From the NCBI GenBank assembly GCA_902794405.1, contig CADBHI010000017.1, positions 1 through 37,048 on the forward strand: DNA of 37,048 nt, in the 5' to 3' direction. Source of the stretch: an uncultured Prevotellaceae bacterium. Lineage in GTDB: Bacteria; Bacteroidota; Bacteroidia; Bacteroidales; Bacteroidaceae. Of the stretch, positions 15,769-23,135 are shown in pieces (the first letter of the stretch is position 1; every line of letters begins with the position of its first letter). The position numbers were made by a program, and so were the translations under genes. The notes under the pieces are model-generated. The model did no database searches. It saw only the letters and a program-made list of their open reading frames with translations, and was not told the DNA's origin.

Positions 15769-15776
15769 CAAATATA
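15769..15776 (-). promoter_or_regulatory. -7 box of the structured leader
   Basis: TATATTTG on the minus strand matches TAnnTTTG. The -33 region is poor. Confidence 0.45.
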
Positions 15777-15967
15777 CACAAAAAACTTCAAATACGATGT
15801 TCAAAACTGCTAAAATCAGATAAAATGCGATTAAAAAGTGCATTTTTCGGTTAGAAACCCTTAGAATAATGATTATTTCGTACCTCTGCGTTCAGAATTC
15901 ATACTTTTGGGATATTGTATCTCGGCCCTGATACCAGAATGAAAAAACAAAAAAAGTGTGCCCCCTT

Positions 15968-16016
15968 GCCCCTAAATAGGGTTAATAGCTTGTTTATTAG
16001 ATGTTTATTTAGGGGC
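15968..16016. other. Inverted repeat in GTGCCCC-rich gene-free DNA
   Basis: GCCCCTAAATA (15968-15978) and TATTTAGGGGC (16006-16016) are a perfect 11-bp inverted repeat around a 27-nt spacer. Outside it, GTGTGCCCC at about 15956 is complementary to GGGGCACAC ending at 16020, and three further GTGCCCC copies follow by 16060. The 15790-16238 interval holds no credible gene; besides this it contains an orphan TACTTTTG at 15902 and the 22-bp repeats. Confidence 0.7.
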
Positions 16017-16083
16017 ACACTGGCCTAAAAGGGTGCCCCAAGTGTGCCCCCTGGGTGCCCCTCAAAAAAAATTCAACAACAGC

Positions 16084-16167
16084 GTTTGCGTATACCCAAA
16101 CGGTTGTTTGGGCGTACGCGCACGGTTGTTTGGGTATACGCAAACAGTTGTTTGGGCGTACGCAAAC
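16084..16167. repeat. 22-bp tandem repeat array with an inverted leading copy
   Basis: Three direct 22-bp units lie at 16102-16123, 16124-16145 and 16146-16167, each of the form RGTTGTTTGGG-CGTACGC-AAAC with small changes. The preceding 16084-16101 (GTTTGCGTATACCCAAAC) is the exact reverse complement of the last 18 bp of unit 2 (16128-16145). Each unit centres on a CGTACG or GTATAC palindrome. Confidence 0.88.
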
Positions 16168-16238
16168 GGTAATAACTCTACGGCAAACTCCCAGTAACTC
16201 GGTGCCTTTTCCCTACTTTAGTGGCGCTTATATAATAG

Positions 16239-17678
16239 TTACTTGCTGATGTTGCCGGCAATAATCTCGGCCAATCGCTCGGCACCTTTACCGTTGGGAT
16301 GGATACCGTCGTCGAGCATCAGCTCGGCTCCGCCGTTGAAGAGCGTGTGCAAGTCGACTACCTCTAAGCCGTATTTAGCGGCAATTTCCTGCTGGATGGG
16401 AATAATGTTGTTGGTGATAACGGCATCGCTGATGTCCCAGGTCGACTTGATGGCGGGAATAGGTGTGCAGAGAATGATGCGGGGCTTTACGTCGGTTACA
16501 GGTTTTTTGGCTTTCTTCGACTTTTTGCTCTTCTGCGCCAGATCTGGACGCAGCGCAAGAATCATCTGTTCCAAGTCCTGACCAAACTCATTGCCGTATT
16601 GCCAGTTTTGGGGCTTCGAGTCGTTGGTGCCGAGTTTGATGACGACAATGTCGGGACTGAAGGCTAAGGCATCCTTCCATGCCTGCTCTTTCATGTAGGG
16701 CATGTCGCCCTTGTTCAACATGGTACGTCCGCTCACGCCGAAGTTCCTGACCCAGTAGCTGTCGCCCAAACGCTTCTGCAGCAGAGCGGGGTAGCCGTAG
16801 GCTGTGGCCATGTCGATGCCGTGACCGTCGGTAATGCTGTTGCCAATGCAGGCCACGCGAACTGCGTCGGTCTTAGGTGTCTGACGGGTCTTCAGCCAGT
16901 TGCCGAGGTCGGTCAGCAGCTGGTCGTGGTATTTGAACCAGGGGCCGAAACCGAAGCCGTGGTCACCAGTGGGGTAGACATACATGGCACATTCATTGCC
17001 AGCCTGACGCATGGCCTGATAGTAAGCCAGACCATTGGTTACGAAAGGCACCAGACGGTCGTCGCTGGCCGAGATGATGACGGCAGGAGGCGTCAGGTGG
17101 CGGCGCACCACCTTGTCTGTTGAGAAATCACGCACCAGATTGGGGTCCTTCTGACCTTCCTCGCCAAGGAAGTTACGGCACGACCACTTGTGCGATACAC
17201 GCTCATCCATTGATATGACGGGATAGAACAGAATACTGAAGTCAGGGCGCACGTCCCATTCAGCGTGGGTGGAGATGACTGATGCCAGATGGCCGCCAGC
17301 CGAGAATCCCATGATGCCGACGTCGCGTGGGTTGATGCCCCAAACGGCAGCCGAGTCACGTACTGTACGGATACCCTGTTCCACATCGCCCATCGGCTTG
17401 GTACGGTCACCGTCAGGCAGGCGGTAATTCACCACAAAGTAGGCAATGCCCTGCTGGTTGAGCCAGTCGGAGGCCAGATAGCCCTCATGGCTGTTCGAGA
17501 GCATGGAGTAGCCACCGCCCGGCACGCCGACAATGGCTTTTCCCGAGGGCGTTGTGGGTAGGAAACACACCATCTGAGCCTTTCCGTCGTCGGTCAGGTT
17601 CAGCGTAAACTTTCTCGCGGTCTGTGCCTGGCTACCCAGTGCGAGCAGAAGCAGGCTCAATGTCAACAGTTTTTTCAT
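16239..17678 (-). CDS. Secreted two-domain esterase (alpha/beta hydrolase + SGNH hydrolase)
   Basis: The 479-residue protein has a signal peptide (cleavage after SQAQ) and two separate esterase domains. The N-terminal alpha/beta hydrolase has an oxyanion GGG motif (PGGGY), nucleophile Ser126 in GFSAGG, and probable triad partners Asp207 (ASDDRLV) and His240 (GDHGF). From about residue 272 a SGNH/GDSL domain follows, with block I GNSITDG (Ser281), block III GTND (Asn352) and block V DGIHPN (Asp457, His460). A Lys-rich patch (KKSKKSKKAKK) sits within the second domain. Related Bacteroidetes enzymes deacylate plant polysaccharides such as xylan, so removal of acetyl or feruloyl groups is a reasonable guess. 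Its ATG directly follows the metF stop codon, so the two are presumably co-transcribed despite unrelated functions. Confidence 0.87.
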   Translation of the reverse strand: MKKLLTLSLLLLALGSQAQTARKFTLNLTDDGKAQMVCFLPTTPSGKAIVGVPGGGYSMLSNSHEGYLASDWLNQQGIAYFVVNYRLPDGDRTKPMGDVEQGIRTVRDSAAVWGINPRDVGIMGFSAGGHLASVISTHAEWDVRPDFSILFYPVISMDERVSHKWSCRNFLGEEGQKDPNLVRDFSTDKVVRRHLTPPAVIISASDDRLVPFVTNGLAYYQAMRQAGNECAMYVYPTGDHGFGFGPWFKYHDQLLTDLGNWLKTRQTPKTDAVRVACIGNSITDGHGIDMATAYGYPALLQKRLGDSYWVRNFGVSGRTMLNKGDMPYMKEQAWKDALAFSPDIVVIKLGTNDSKPQNWQYGNEFGQDLEQMILALRPDLAQKSKKSKKAKKPVTDVKPRIILCTPIPAIKSTWDISDAVITNNIIPIQQEIAAKYGLEVVDLHTLFNGGAELMLDDGIHPNGKGAERLAEIIAGNISK

Positions 17679-18638
17679 TTATAGTAACAATCGCTTGGTG
17701 ATTTCAACAACAGAGTCGACGGCAGAAACGGTGTAGAAGTGGATGTTGTTAACCCCGTGAGCATAGAGCTCGCGACATTGTTCCGTTGTCCACTCAATGC
17801 CTAATTGGCGGGCATCTTCGTCAGTCTTGCATTTCACGATTTCGCGGGCCAGCGGTTCTGGGATGTCGCAGTGGAAGGTCTTGGGCACGACGGTCAGCTG
17901 AGTGAGCTTGGCCAAAGGCTTGATGCCTGGGATGATGGGAATGGTGATGCCCATTTGGCGGGCCTGCTCCACGAACTTGAAGTATTTCTCATTGTCGAAG
18001 AACAGTTGCGTCACGGCATATTGGGCCCCAAGGTCCTGTTTCTGCTTCAAGTACTGCATGTCCATTTCCATATTGGGGGCCTCCTCGTGCTTCTCGGGAT
18101 AGCAGGCAACGCCAAAGTCGAACTTACGTCCAGGGTTCTTGATGGGCGTGCCGTCGGCAAAGAACCCGTCGTTGAAACGCTGCACCTGTTGGATCAACTC
18201 GGTGGTATGGGCATGGCCACCAGGGGTAGGGGTGAAGCGGCTGTCCTCCTTGGCTTTGTCGCCACGAAGCAGTAGCAGGTCGTGGATGCCTAAGAACTGC
18301 AGGTCGAGCAGTTCATATTCTATGTCTTCGACGGTGGCACCGCTGCAGATGACATGCGGCTGTACGGGAATATGGTAGCGCTGCTGGATGGCGGCGGCAA
18401 TGGCAATGGTGCCCGGACGGCGGCGAACGCGGCTGCGTTCGAAGCGACCGTCGGCCAACTCACGGTAAACGTACTCGGAGTGGTGGGTGGTGATGTTGAT
18501 GAAGGCCGGCTCCAATTCAGCCAGTTTGTCGATGTCGGCAAAGAGCTTGCTGGTGCCCGTGCCCTTCAATGGTGGCAGCACCTCGAACGAGAACTGTCGT
18601 TGGCGCTTGTGCTGGTTGATGAATTCTGTAACGCTCAT
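17679..18638 (-). CDS. metF: 5,10-methylenetetrahydrofolate reductase
   Basis: The 319-residue cytosolic flavoprotein reduces methylenetetrahydrofolate to methyltetrahydrofolate for methionine synthesis. It shows the family start (FSFEVLPPLKGTG), FINITTHHSEY, the PHVICSGAT strand, the LLLLRGDK strand-loop of the flavin site, FDFGVACYPEKHEEAPN, and AVTQLFFDN. Length and motif order match bacterial MetF. The ATG at 18638 is only 8 nt downstream of a TACTTTTG -7 box, implying an almost leaderless mRNA. The stop is immediately followed by the esterase start. Confidence 0.95.
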   Translation of the reverse strand: MSVTEFINQHKRQRQFSFEVLPPLKGTGTSKLFADIDKLAELEPAFINITTHHSEYVYRELADGRFERSRVRRRPGTIAIAAAIQQRYHIPVQPHVICSGATVEDIEYELLDLQFLGIHDLLLLRGDKAKEDSRFTPTPGGHAHTTELIQQVQRFNDGFFADGTPIKNPGRKFDFGVACYPEKHEEAPNMEMDMQYLKQKQDLGAQYAVTQLFFDNEKYFKFVEQARQMGITIPIIPGIKPLAKLTQLTVVPKTFHCDIPEPLAREIVKCKTDEDARQLGIEWTTEQCRELYAHGVNNIHFYTVSAVDSVVEITKRLLL

Positions 18639-18646
18639 AATGCGTG

Positions 18647-18654
18647 CAAAAGTA
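18647..18654 (-). promoter_or_regulatory. -7 box of metF
   Basis: TACTTTTG on the minus strand, followed after 8 nt by the metF ATG. Transcription would start within a few bases of the start codon. Confidence 0.55.
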
Positions 18655-18728
18655 ATACTTTTTCGGGAGTTTTGGGTGTTTATGGAGTTAAAGGGAGTTA
18701 AAGACCGTTAGTTTTGCTGCGAATTTGC

Positions 18729-18736
18729 TATATTTG
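18729..18736 (+). promoter_or_regulatory. -7 box of the AI-2E family gene
   Basis: TATATTTG, followed after 8 nt by the ATG at 18745. The spacing is identical to that of metF and the MATE gene. Confidence 0.55.
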
Positions 18737-18744
18737 CACTCGTT

Positions 18745-19830
18745 ATGGAAAGAAAGCAGATAACGTTTGACACTTTTGTGCGTGGCATGCTGGCAGTCAT
18801 CCTCGTCGTTGGCATCGTCATGTTGCTCAATAGACTGAGTGGCGTCTTGGTGCCGTTTTTCTTAGCGTGGCTGTTGTCGTATCTGCTTTTCCCGCTTGTC
18901 AAGTTCTTCCAGTACCGCTGTCGGCTCAAGTTTCGCATTGTGGCCATCCTGCTGTCGTTTGTCGTGGTAGGTGGTATCCTGACTGGTGTCTTTTGGCTGA
19001 TGATTCCGCCGATGATAGATGAGGGTGGACGTGTGACGGCGATGATCCTCAACTATGTGCAGACCGACGAGACCGTGAGTAACATACCGCGACAGGTGCA
19101 GCAGCTCATCCACGATTATGTGGATATTGAGCAACTGAAGAAGTTGGTGACGCAGGATGGATTCATTGACACGGTGAAGTCGGCCATTCCCAAGGTGTGG
19201 GCCGTCATTGCCCAGAGCATCAGTATTCTGTCGAGTGTGTTTTCGCTGACCATGGTCGCCCTTTATACCTTATTTATATTGCTTGACTATGAGAAGATAA
19301 CCGGAGGCTGGGCCCTGTTGTTGCCCCGTCGCTATCGTCCGTTTGCCAAGCGGCTGGTGGCTGACGTTGAGGAAGGTATGAACAAGTATTTCCGCGGTCA
19401 GGCATTGGTGGCCTTGTGTGTAGGCATATTGTTCAGCATCGGTTTCCTGATTATCGACTTCCCAATGGCCATCGGCTTGGGCCTGTTCATCGGACTGCTC
19501 AACATGGTACCTTACCTCCAGTTGGTAGGCTTTGTCCCCACCATTATTCTGGCCATTGTCAAGGCTGCCGATACGGGACAGAACTTCTGGCTTATCCTGC
19601 TGATGGCGCTCATCGTCTTTGCCGTGGTGCAGATTATTCAGGACACTTTCCTTACGCCTAAGATCATGGGTCATGTCACGGGTCTTAATTCCGCCATCAT
19701 CCTCCTTTCGCTCTCCATCTGGGGCTCATTGCTCGGCATCCTCGGCATGATTATCGCCCTGCCCCTCACCACTCTGCTCATTAACTACTACCAGAAGTAC
19801 GTCATTAAGCAAGGAGGCGGTAAGAGTTAA
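18745..19830 (+). CDS. AI-2E family (PerM-type) membrane transporter
   Basis: The 361-residue protein has the layout of the AI-2E/PerM family: two N-terminal helices (MLAVILVVGIVMLL, LSGVLVPFFLAWLLSYLLFP), a conserved Pro-rich stretch (FWLMIPPMIDEG), an amphipathic middle, then five or so C-terminal helices with PMAIGLGLFIGLLNMVPYL and the signature near the end, TFLTPKIMGHVTGLNS. Family members export small molecules or ions; despite the name, autoinducer-2 transport is shown for few. No substrate can be inferred here. It is transcribed alone and is convergent with the GH127 gene, with a 30-bp gap and no clear terminator. Confidence 0.92.
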   Translation: MERKQITFDTFVRGMLAVILVVGIVMLLNRLSGVLVPFFLAWLLSYLLFPLVKFFQYRCRLKFRIVAILLSFVVVGGILTGVFWLMIPPMIDEGGRVTAMILNYVQTDETVSNIPRQVQQLIHDYVDIEQLKKLVTQDGFIDTVKSAIPKVWAVIAQSISILSSVFSLTMVALYTLFILLDYEKITGGWALLLPRRYRPFAKRLVADVEEGMNKYFRGQALVALCVGILFSIGFLIIDFPMAIGLGLFIGLLNMVPYLQLVGFVPTIILAIVKAADTGQNFWLILLMALIVFAVVQIIQDTFLTPKIMGHVTGLNSAIILLSLSIWGSLLGILGMIIALPLTTLLINYYQKYVIKQGGGKS

Positions 19831-19860
19831 TCTTGTTGTTTGACAATGTGTCGATGGTGT

Positions 19861-22800
19861 TTATTTCATGATGGCCTTTTTGCCATTGCTGATATAGATG
19901 CCGCGACGAGTGGGTGTTGTCTTCACGCCACTAAGAGTGTAGTAGTCGTTGCAGGGTTGAATGGCCGATTTTGGTCGGCGGATACCTGTGGTAACAGTAA
20001 TGTACTGCTCCACGTTATCCACAAAGTTGATGTCGAAGATGTCGCTCTTGCCGGTGGTTGAGGTCAGACCAAAAATGGTCTGACCCATGCACACCGAGGG
20101 ACGGTCGCCGCTGAAGTTATCATAGAGATTGCTCTTCGTCATGTCCCAGGCTATGACCTGCTGTTTCTGGTCGTCGATGGTTATCTCCTTGACGGTAGTG
20201 GGAGCCACCTGCGAACCTTTGTTTGCGCCGTTGAGCCACCACAGGTAGCTGGCGCCGGAGGTGGTCTTCAGGTTGTTGCCGCGAACGACGAGGAACTTCT
20301 CGTTTTTGTCGATTGTATAGTCTAAATTGTTGTAGTTGAGCATCAAAGCCACGTTGTTGGCACCCGTTCCGGCGTTGACGTGAATGATGTTCTTCTGCGT
20401 GTCGTAGGTGATGTTCGAGGCACTGACGCGACCTCCGTCGCCTGTTGTCCACTGATTAGCCACGAACTTGTATTGGTCGGGGTTCTCCTGGTAGCCGCTC
20501 ATCAGTCGCATGTAGTACAGGCCTGGAATCATCGTAGATGCTGAGGCTGTGAGGCGAACCTCAAACTTCTCCTTGGCATTGCCGTTCTTGTCGACGGCCA
20601 GTGCAGCGGGAATGGGGAATTCCACGTTGTAGAAACCGTTGTCGGCATTCTTCACCGATGAGGCCACGGTGATGTCGGCAATCTTTGTGCCGTCGACCGT
20701 GAGTGTACCCTTGCGGCCCTTGTCGGCTGTGGTGAAGCGAAGCATGATGGAGAGGTTTTCCTTTACACCTTTCTTATTAAAGAGCGAATACTGGATGTAG
20801 CCGTTGGCACGAGCATCGCGGTAGGCTTCGCCATTGTAGTTGCCGGTAGTCGACTCACTGGAGTGCTTACTTTCATGACCAGCCTCGCTCTGCTGCTCAC
20901 CTGGAGCCACGAAGTCAATGGTACGCTCAGCCAGTGCGGCTGCAGCGTTCTCATCGGCTGCCATTGAGCTGTTCTTGAAGTTCTCCTCAGTCTGCTGATA
21001 CCAGTAGCAGGCATAGCGGGCGTGGTGAATCTGGTAGAAAGGCTGGAGCTTGAGTGACGTCCAGTGGTAGCTGTCGACGCCAGGACGGCTGACATCGATG
21101 CTGAAGCTCAGCTCAGGAGAGCGTAGACGGCTGATGCGGTTCAGCACGTCGCTGCGGTTGCCAATGAGCATCGGAGCCGATGTCAGCTTCTTCGATGAGG
21201 CCATCGAGCCGGGGGCGTGGTCCATACGGCCAGCGCCGGCGTACTCGTTCTGGAGCTTCTCGATGGCTAAACCATCGACCACGGATTGAGCAGAAGAGGT
21301 GGTTTGGGCAGCTAAAAGAATAGGACCGTACTTGAAGGCGATGAAGTCGGAATAGTTGGGACACTCCTCGTATCGCAACTCCATGGGCAGCAATACCTCA
21401 ATCTTGTCGCCCTCTTTCCACTGACGGCTGACGGTAACGTAGCTGGCGGTGCCCTTCTTGGCCGTGCGGTCGATCGCTTCACCGTTGATGACAATCTCAA
21501 AGCCTTCACCTACCCAGGCCGGGTGACGGATGGCAATGGCGTAGTTGCCGGCCTTGCCAACAGTCAGCGTGGTGGCCTGGTCGTTGGGGAAGTTGGTTTC
21601 CTGGGTGACGACGAAATCGTCACTTACAAGCTTCGAGGGCGTGAAGAGGTTCACGTAGAGGGTTTCCTTACCGTCGTGGCTGTAGATGTAGTGTCCATAC
21701 TTGGAGTGGTTCTCCATGCCAGTTCCCACACAGCACCACATGCCCTGGTTCACCGTCGAATAGATGCGGTAGCCCTGTGGGCGCAGGGTGGTGAAGTAGA
21801 CGTAGCCGCCCGTCTCAGGATCTTGGGTCGAGAGGATGTGGTTCCACATGGCCTGCTCATAGAAGTCGACGTACTTGGCATCGCCTGTGCGGTCGGCCAG
21901 CATCTCGGAGAGCTTCAGCATGTTGTTGGTGTTACACGACTCCGGACCGTCTAACTGGTCAATGTAGCGGCTGGAGTTGGCTTTCGACAGGAAATGCTCG
22001 CCCACGCTGTTGCCGCCAATGCAGACGGTACGGTTCGTAGCCACGTCGGTCCAGAAGTTCTCGGCAGCTTTCTTATAGGAGGTAGCCGTTTTGTCCAGTT
22101 CGTAGATACGCTCAAAGCCTATATACTTAGGTACCTGCGTGTTAGCGTGCTTGCCGTCGAGGAAGGTGGTGTTGAGCGACTGCATGTTGTTGATCATATC
22201 CTTGTGGGAGTATTTCTTGGCAGCCGTCAGGTATTTCTTGTCTTCAAAGAGCTGGTAGGCGTCGAGCAGTGTCTCGTTCATACCGCCGTGCTCACAGCCG
22301 AGGAAACCCTGAAAGTCGTTCTCCGACACCTTGCTCACGAGGTTGACGCTCCAGTCGGCAAGCTTGCGGAACAGCTCCTTGGCTACGTCGCTGCGGGTGT
22401 AGACGTATGCATCGCGTAGACCAGCCAGGATCTTATGCTGGCAGTAGAAGGGCACCCAGCCCCAGTTGTTGCGGATTTTCGACAGGTCGCCCTTGTAGAG
22501 TGCCTTCCACGAGTCGTTGATGGGCTGGCCGCCGATGAAGCCGTAGAGGCCCTCGGTGTCCTGGTCGTACTGGTCCTGACAGTCCTTCATCACGCGGAGT
22601 ACATAGTCCAGACGCTCTTTCAGTACGGTGCGCTGAGCCTCGTCGTGGCTGGCAGCCCAGGCCAGTGCTAATGCCGTGATATAGTGACCGCCGACATGAC
22701 CGCTCAGGTCGAAGCCGGCATCGCCGCCCCAGTTCGGGAAGTTGGGATGCTTCTTCTCCCAGTTGTAGTAGGCACTCTTGGTGTCTTTCGTGGCAGAGAG

Positions 22801-23067
22801 TCCTGCCTGTCGCACAAAGGGGGTGAGGAGCCGGTCGACGTCATATTTCATCAACAGCTCAATGTTTGTGTCCATAGCCGTTTTCATCGGCCCGTCAGTT
22901 AATGTCACCTCTTGCAAGTCAAAATGCTTTGGGTAGAGCAGACTCTGCGCTCCTGCGAGGCTAAAGAACAGTGAAAAACAAATAGTGACAAAAGGCCTCC
23001 CCAAGCCCCTCCAAAGGAGGGGATGTCTGGTTACCTGATGGGAGGCATTGCTTCTTTTCTTTTCCAT
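19861..23067 (-). CDS. GH127 family beta-L-arabinofuranosidase-like enzyme, secreted
   Basis: The 1068-residue product, from the ATG at 23067, has a long Lys/Arg-rich lead, a hydrophobic signal (VTICFSLFFSLAGAQ) and a GH127 catalytic barrel. Key residues are present: Glu376 and Cys378 in DGPESCNTNNML, and Cys445-Cys446 in GMWCCVGTGMENH, the set that holds zinc and performs catalysis in this family. C-terminal domains include a sugar-binding-like beta region (NIMLRF-type strands from residue 780) and a tail with YTLSGVKTTPTRRGIYI, also seen in related form at the end of the GH128-like protein. The enzyme would release beta-L-arabinofuranose from arabinan or glycoprotein chains. It follows GH51 by 68 bp, consistent with an operon. 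A hairpin repeat is embedded in the signal peptide region. Confidence 0.9.
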   Translation of the reverse strand: MEKKRSNASHQVTRHPLLWRGLGRPFVTICFSLFFSLAGAQSLLYPKHFDLQEVTLTDGPMKTAMDTNIELLMKYDVDRLLTPFVRQAGLSATKDTKSAYYNWEKKHPNFPNWGGDAGFDLSGHVGGHYITALALAWAASHDEAQRTVLKERLDYVLRVMKDCQDQYDQDTEGLYGFIGGQPINDSWKALYKGDLSKIRNNWGWVPFYCQHKILAGLRDAYVYTRSDVAKELFRKLADWSVNLVSKVSENDFQGFLGCEHGGMNETLLDAYQLFEDKKYLTAAKKYSHKDMINNMQSLNTTFLDGKHANTQVPKYIGFERIYELDKTATSYKKAAENFWTDVATNRTVCIGGNSVGEHFLSKANSSRYIDQLDGPESCNTNNMLKLSEMLADRTGDAKYVDFYEQAMWNHILSTQDPETGGYVYFTTLRPQGYRIYSTVNQGMWCCVGTGMENHSKYGHYIYSHDGKETLYVNLFTPSKLVSDDFVVTQETNFPNDQATTLTVGKAGNYAIAIRHPAWVGEGFEIVINGEAIDRTAKKGTASYVTVSRQWKEGDKIEVLLPMELRYEECPNYSDFIAFKYGPILLAAQTTSSAQSVVDGLAIEKLQNEYAGAGRMDHAPGSMASSKKLTSAPMLIGNRSDVLNRISRLRSPELSFSIDVSRPGVDSYHWTSLKLQPFYQIHHARYACYWYQQTEENFKNSSMAADENAAAALAERTIDFVAPGEQQSEAGHESKHSSESTTGNYNGEAYRDARANGYIQYSLFNKKGVKENLSIMLRFTTADKGRKGTLTVDGTKIADITVASSVKNADNGFYNVEFPIPAALAVDKNGNAKEKFEVRLTASASTMIPGLYYMRLMSGYQENPDQYKFVANQWTTGDGGRVSASNITYDTQKNIIHVNAGTGANNVALMLNYNNLDYTIDKNEKFLVVRGNNLKTTSGASYLWWLNGANKGSQVAPTTVKEITIDDQKQQVIAWDMTKSNLYDNFSGDRPSVCMGQTIFGLTSTTGKSDIFDINFVDNVEQYITVTTGIRRPKSAIQPCNDYYTLSGVKTTPTRRGIYISNGKKAIMK
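22990..23026 (-). repeat. REP-like hairpin element, copy A (inside GH127 signal region)
   Basis: A perfect 7-bp stem, CCCCTCC/GGAGGGG, with a 3-base loop is followed on the minus strand by CTTGGGGAGGCCTTTT. It lies in frame in the coding sequence and encodes HPLLWRGLGRPF at about residues 14-26. Copy B lies nearby in the opposite orientation. Confidence 0.85.
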
Positions 23068-23090
23068 TTTCAAATGTATTATCTATTTAA

Positions 23091-23127
23091 ACATCCCTCC
23101 CTTTGGGAGGGCTTGGGTGGGCTTTTC
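23091..23127 (+). repeat. REP-like hairpin element, copy B (GH51-GH127 intergenic)
   Basis: The 7-bp stem CCCTCCC/GGGAGGG with a TTT loop is followed by CTTGGGTGGGCTTTT. It matches copy A in the opposite orientation. The two sequence differences in the stem are compensated on the other arm. Confidence 0.85.
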
Positions 23128-23135
23128 CCTTATTA

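Noticed and set aside
15902-15909. TACTTTTG on the plus strand as a promoter for an unseen RNA
   Set aside because: No -33 box, no gene and no convincing terminator follow within the gene-free interval. A random match in A/T-rich DNA is likely.
16084-16167. 22-bp repeats considered as a CRISPR array
   Set aside because: The units are contiguous with no unique spacers, contain internal palindromes, and no cas genes are nearby.
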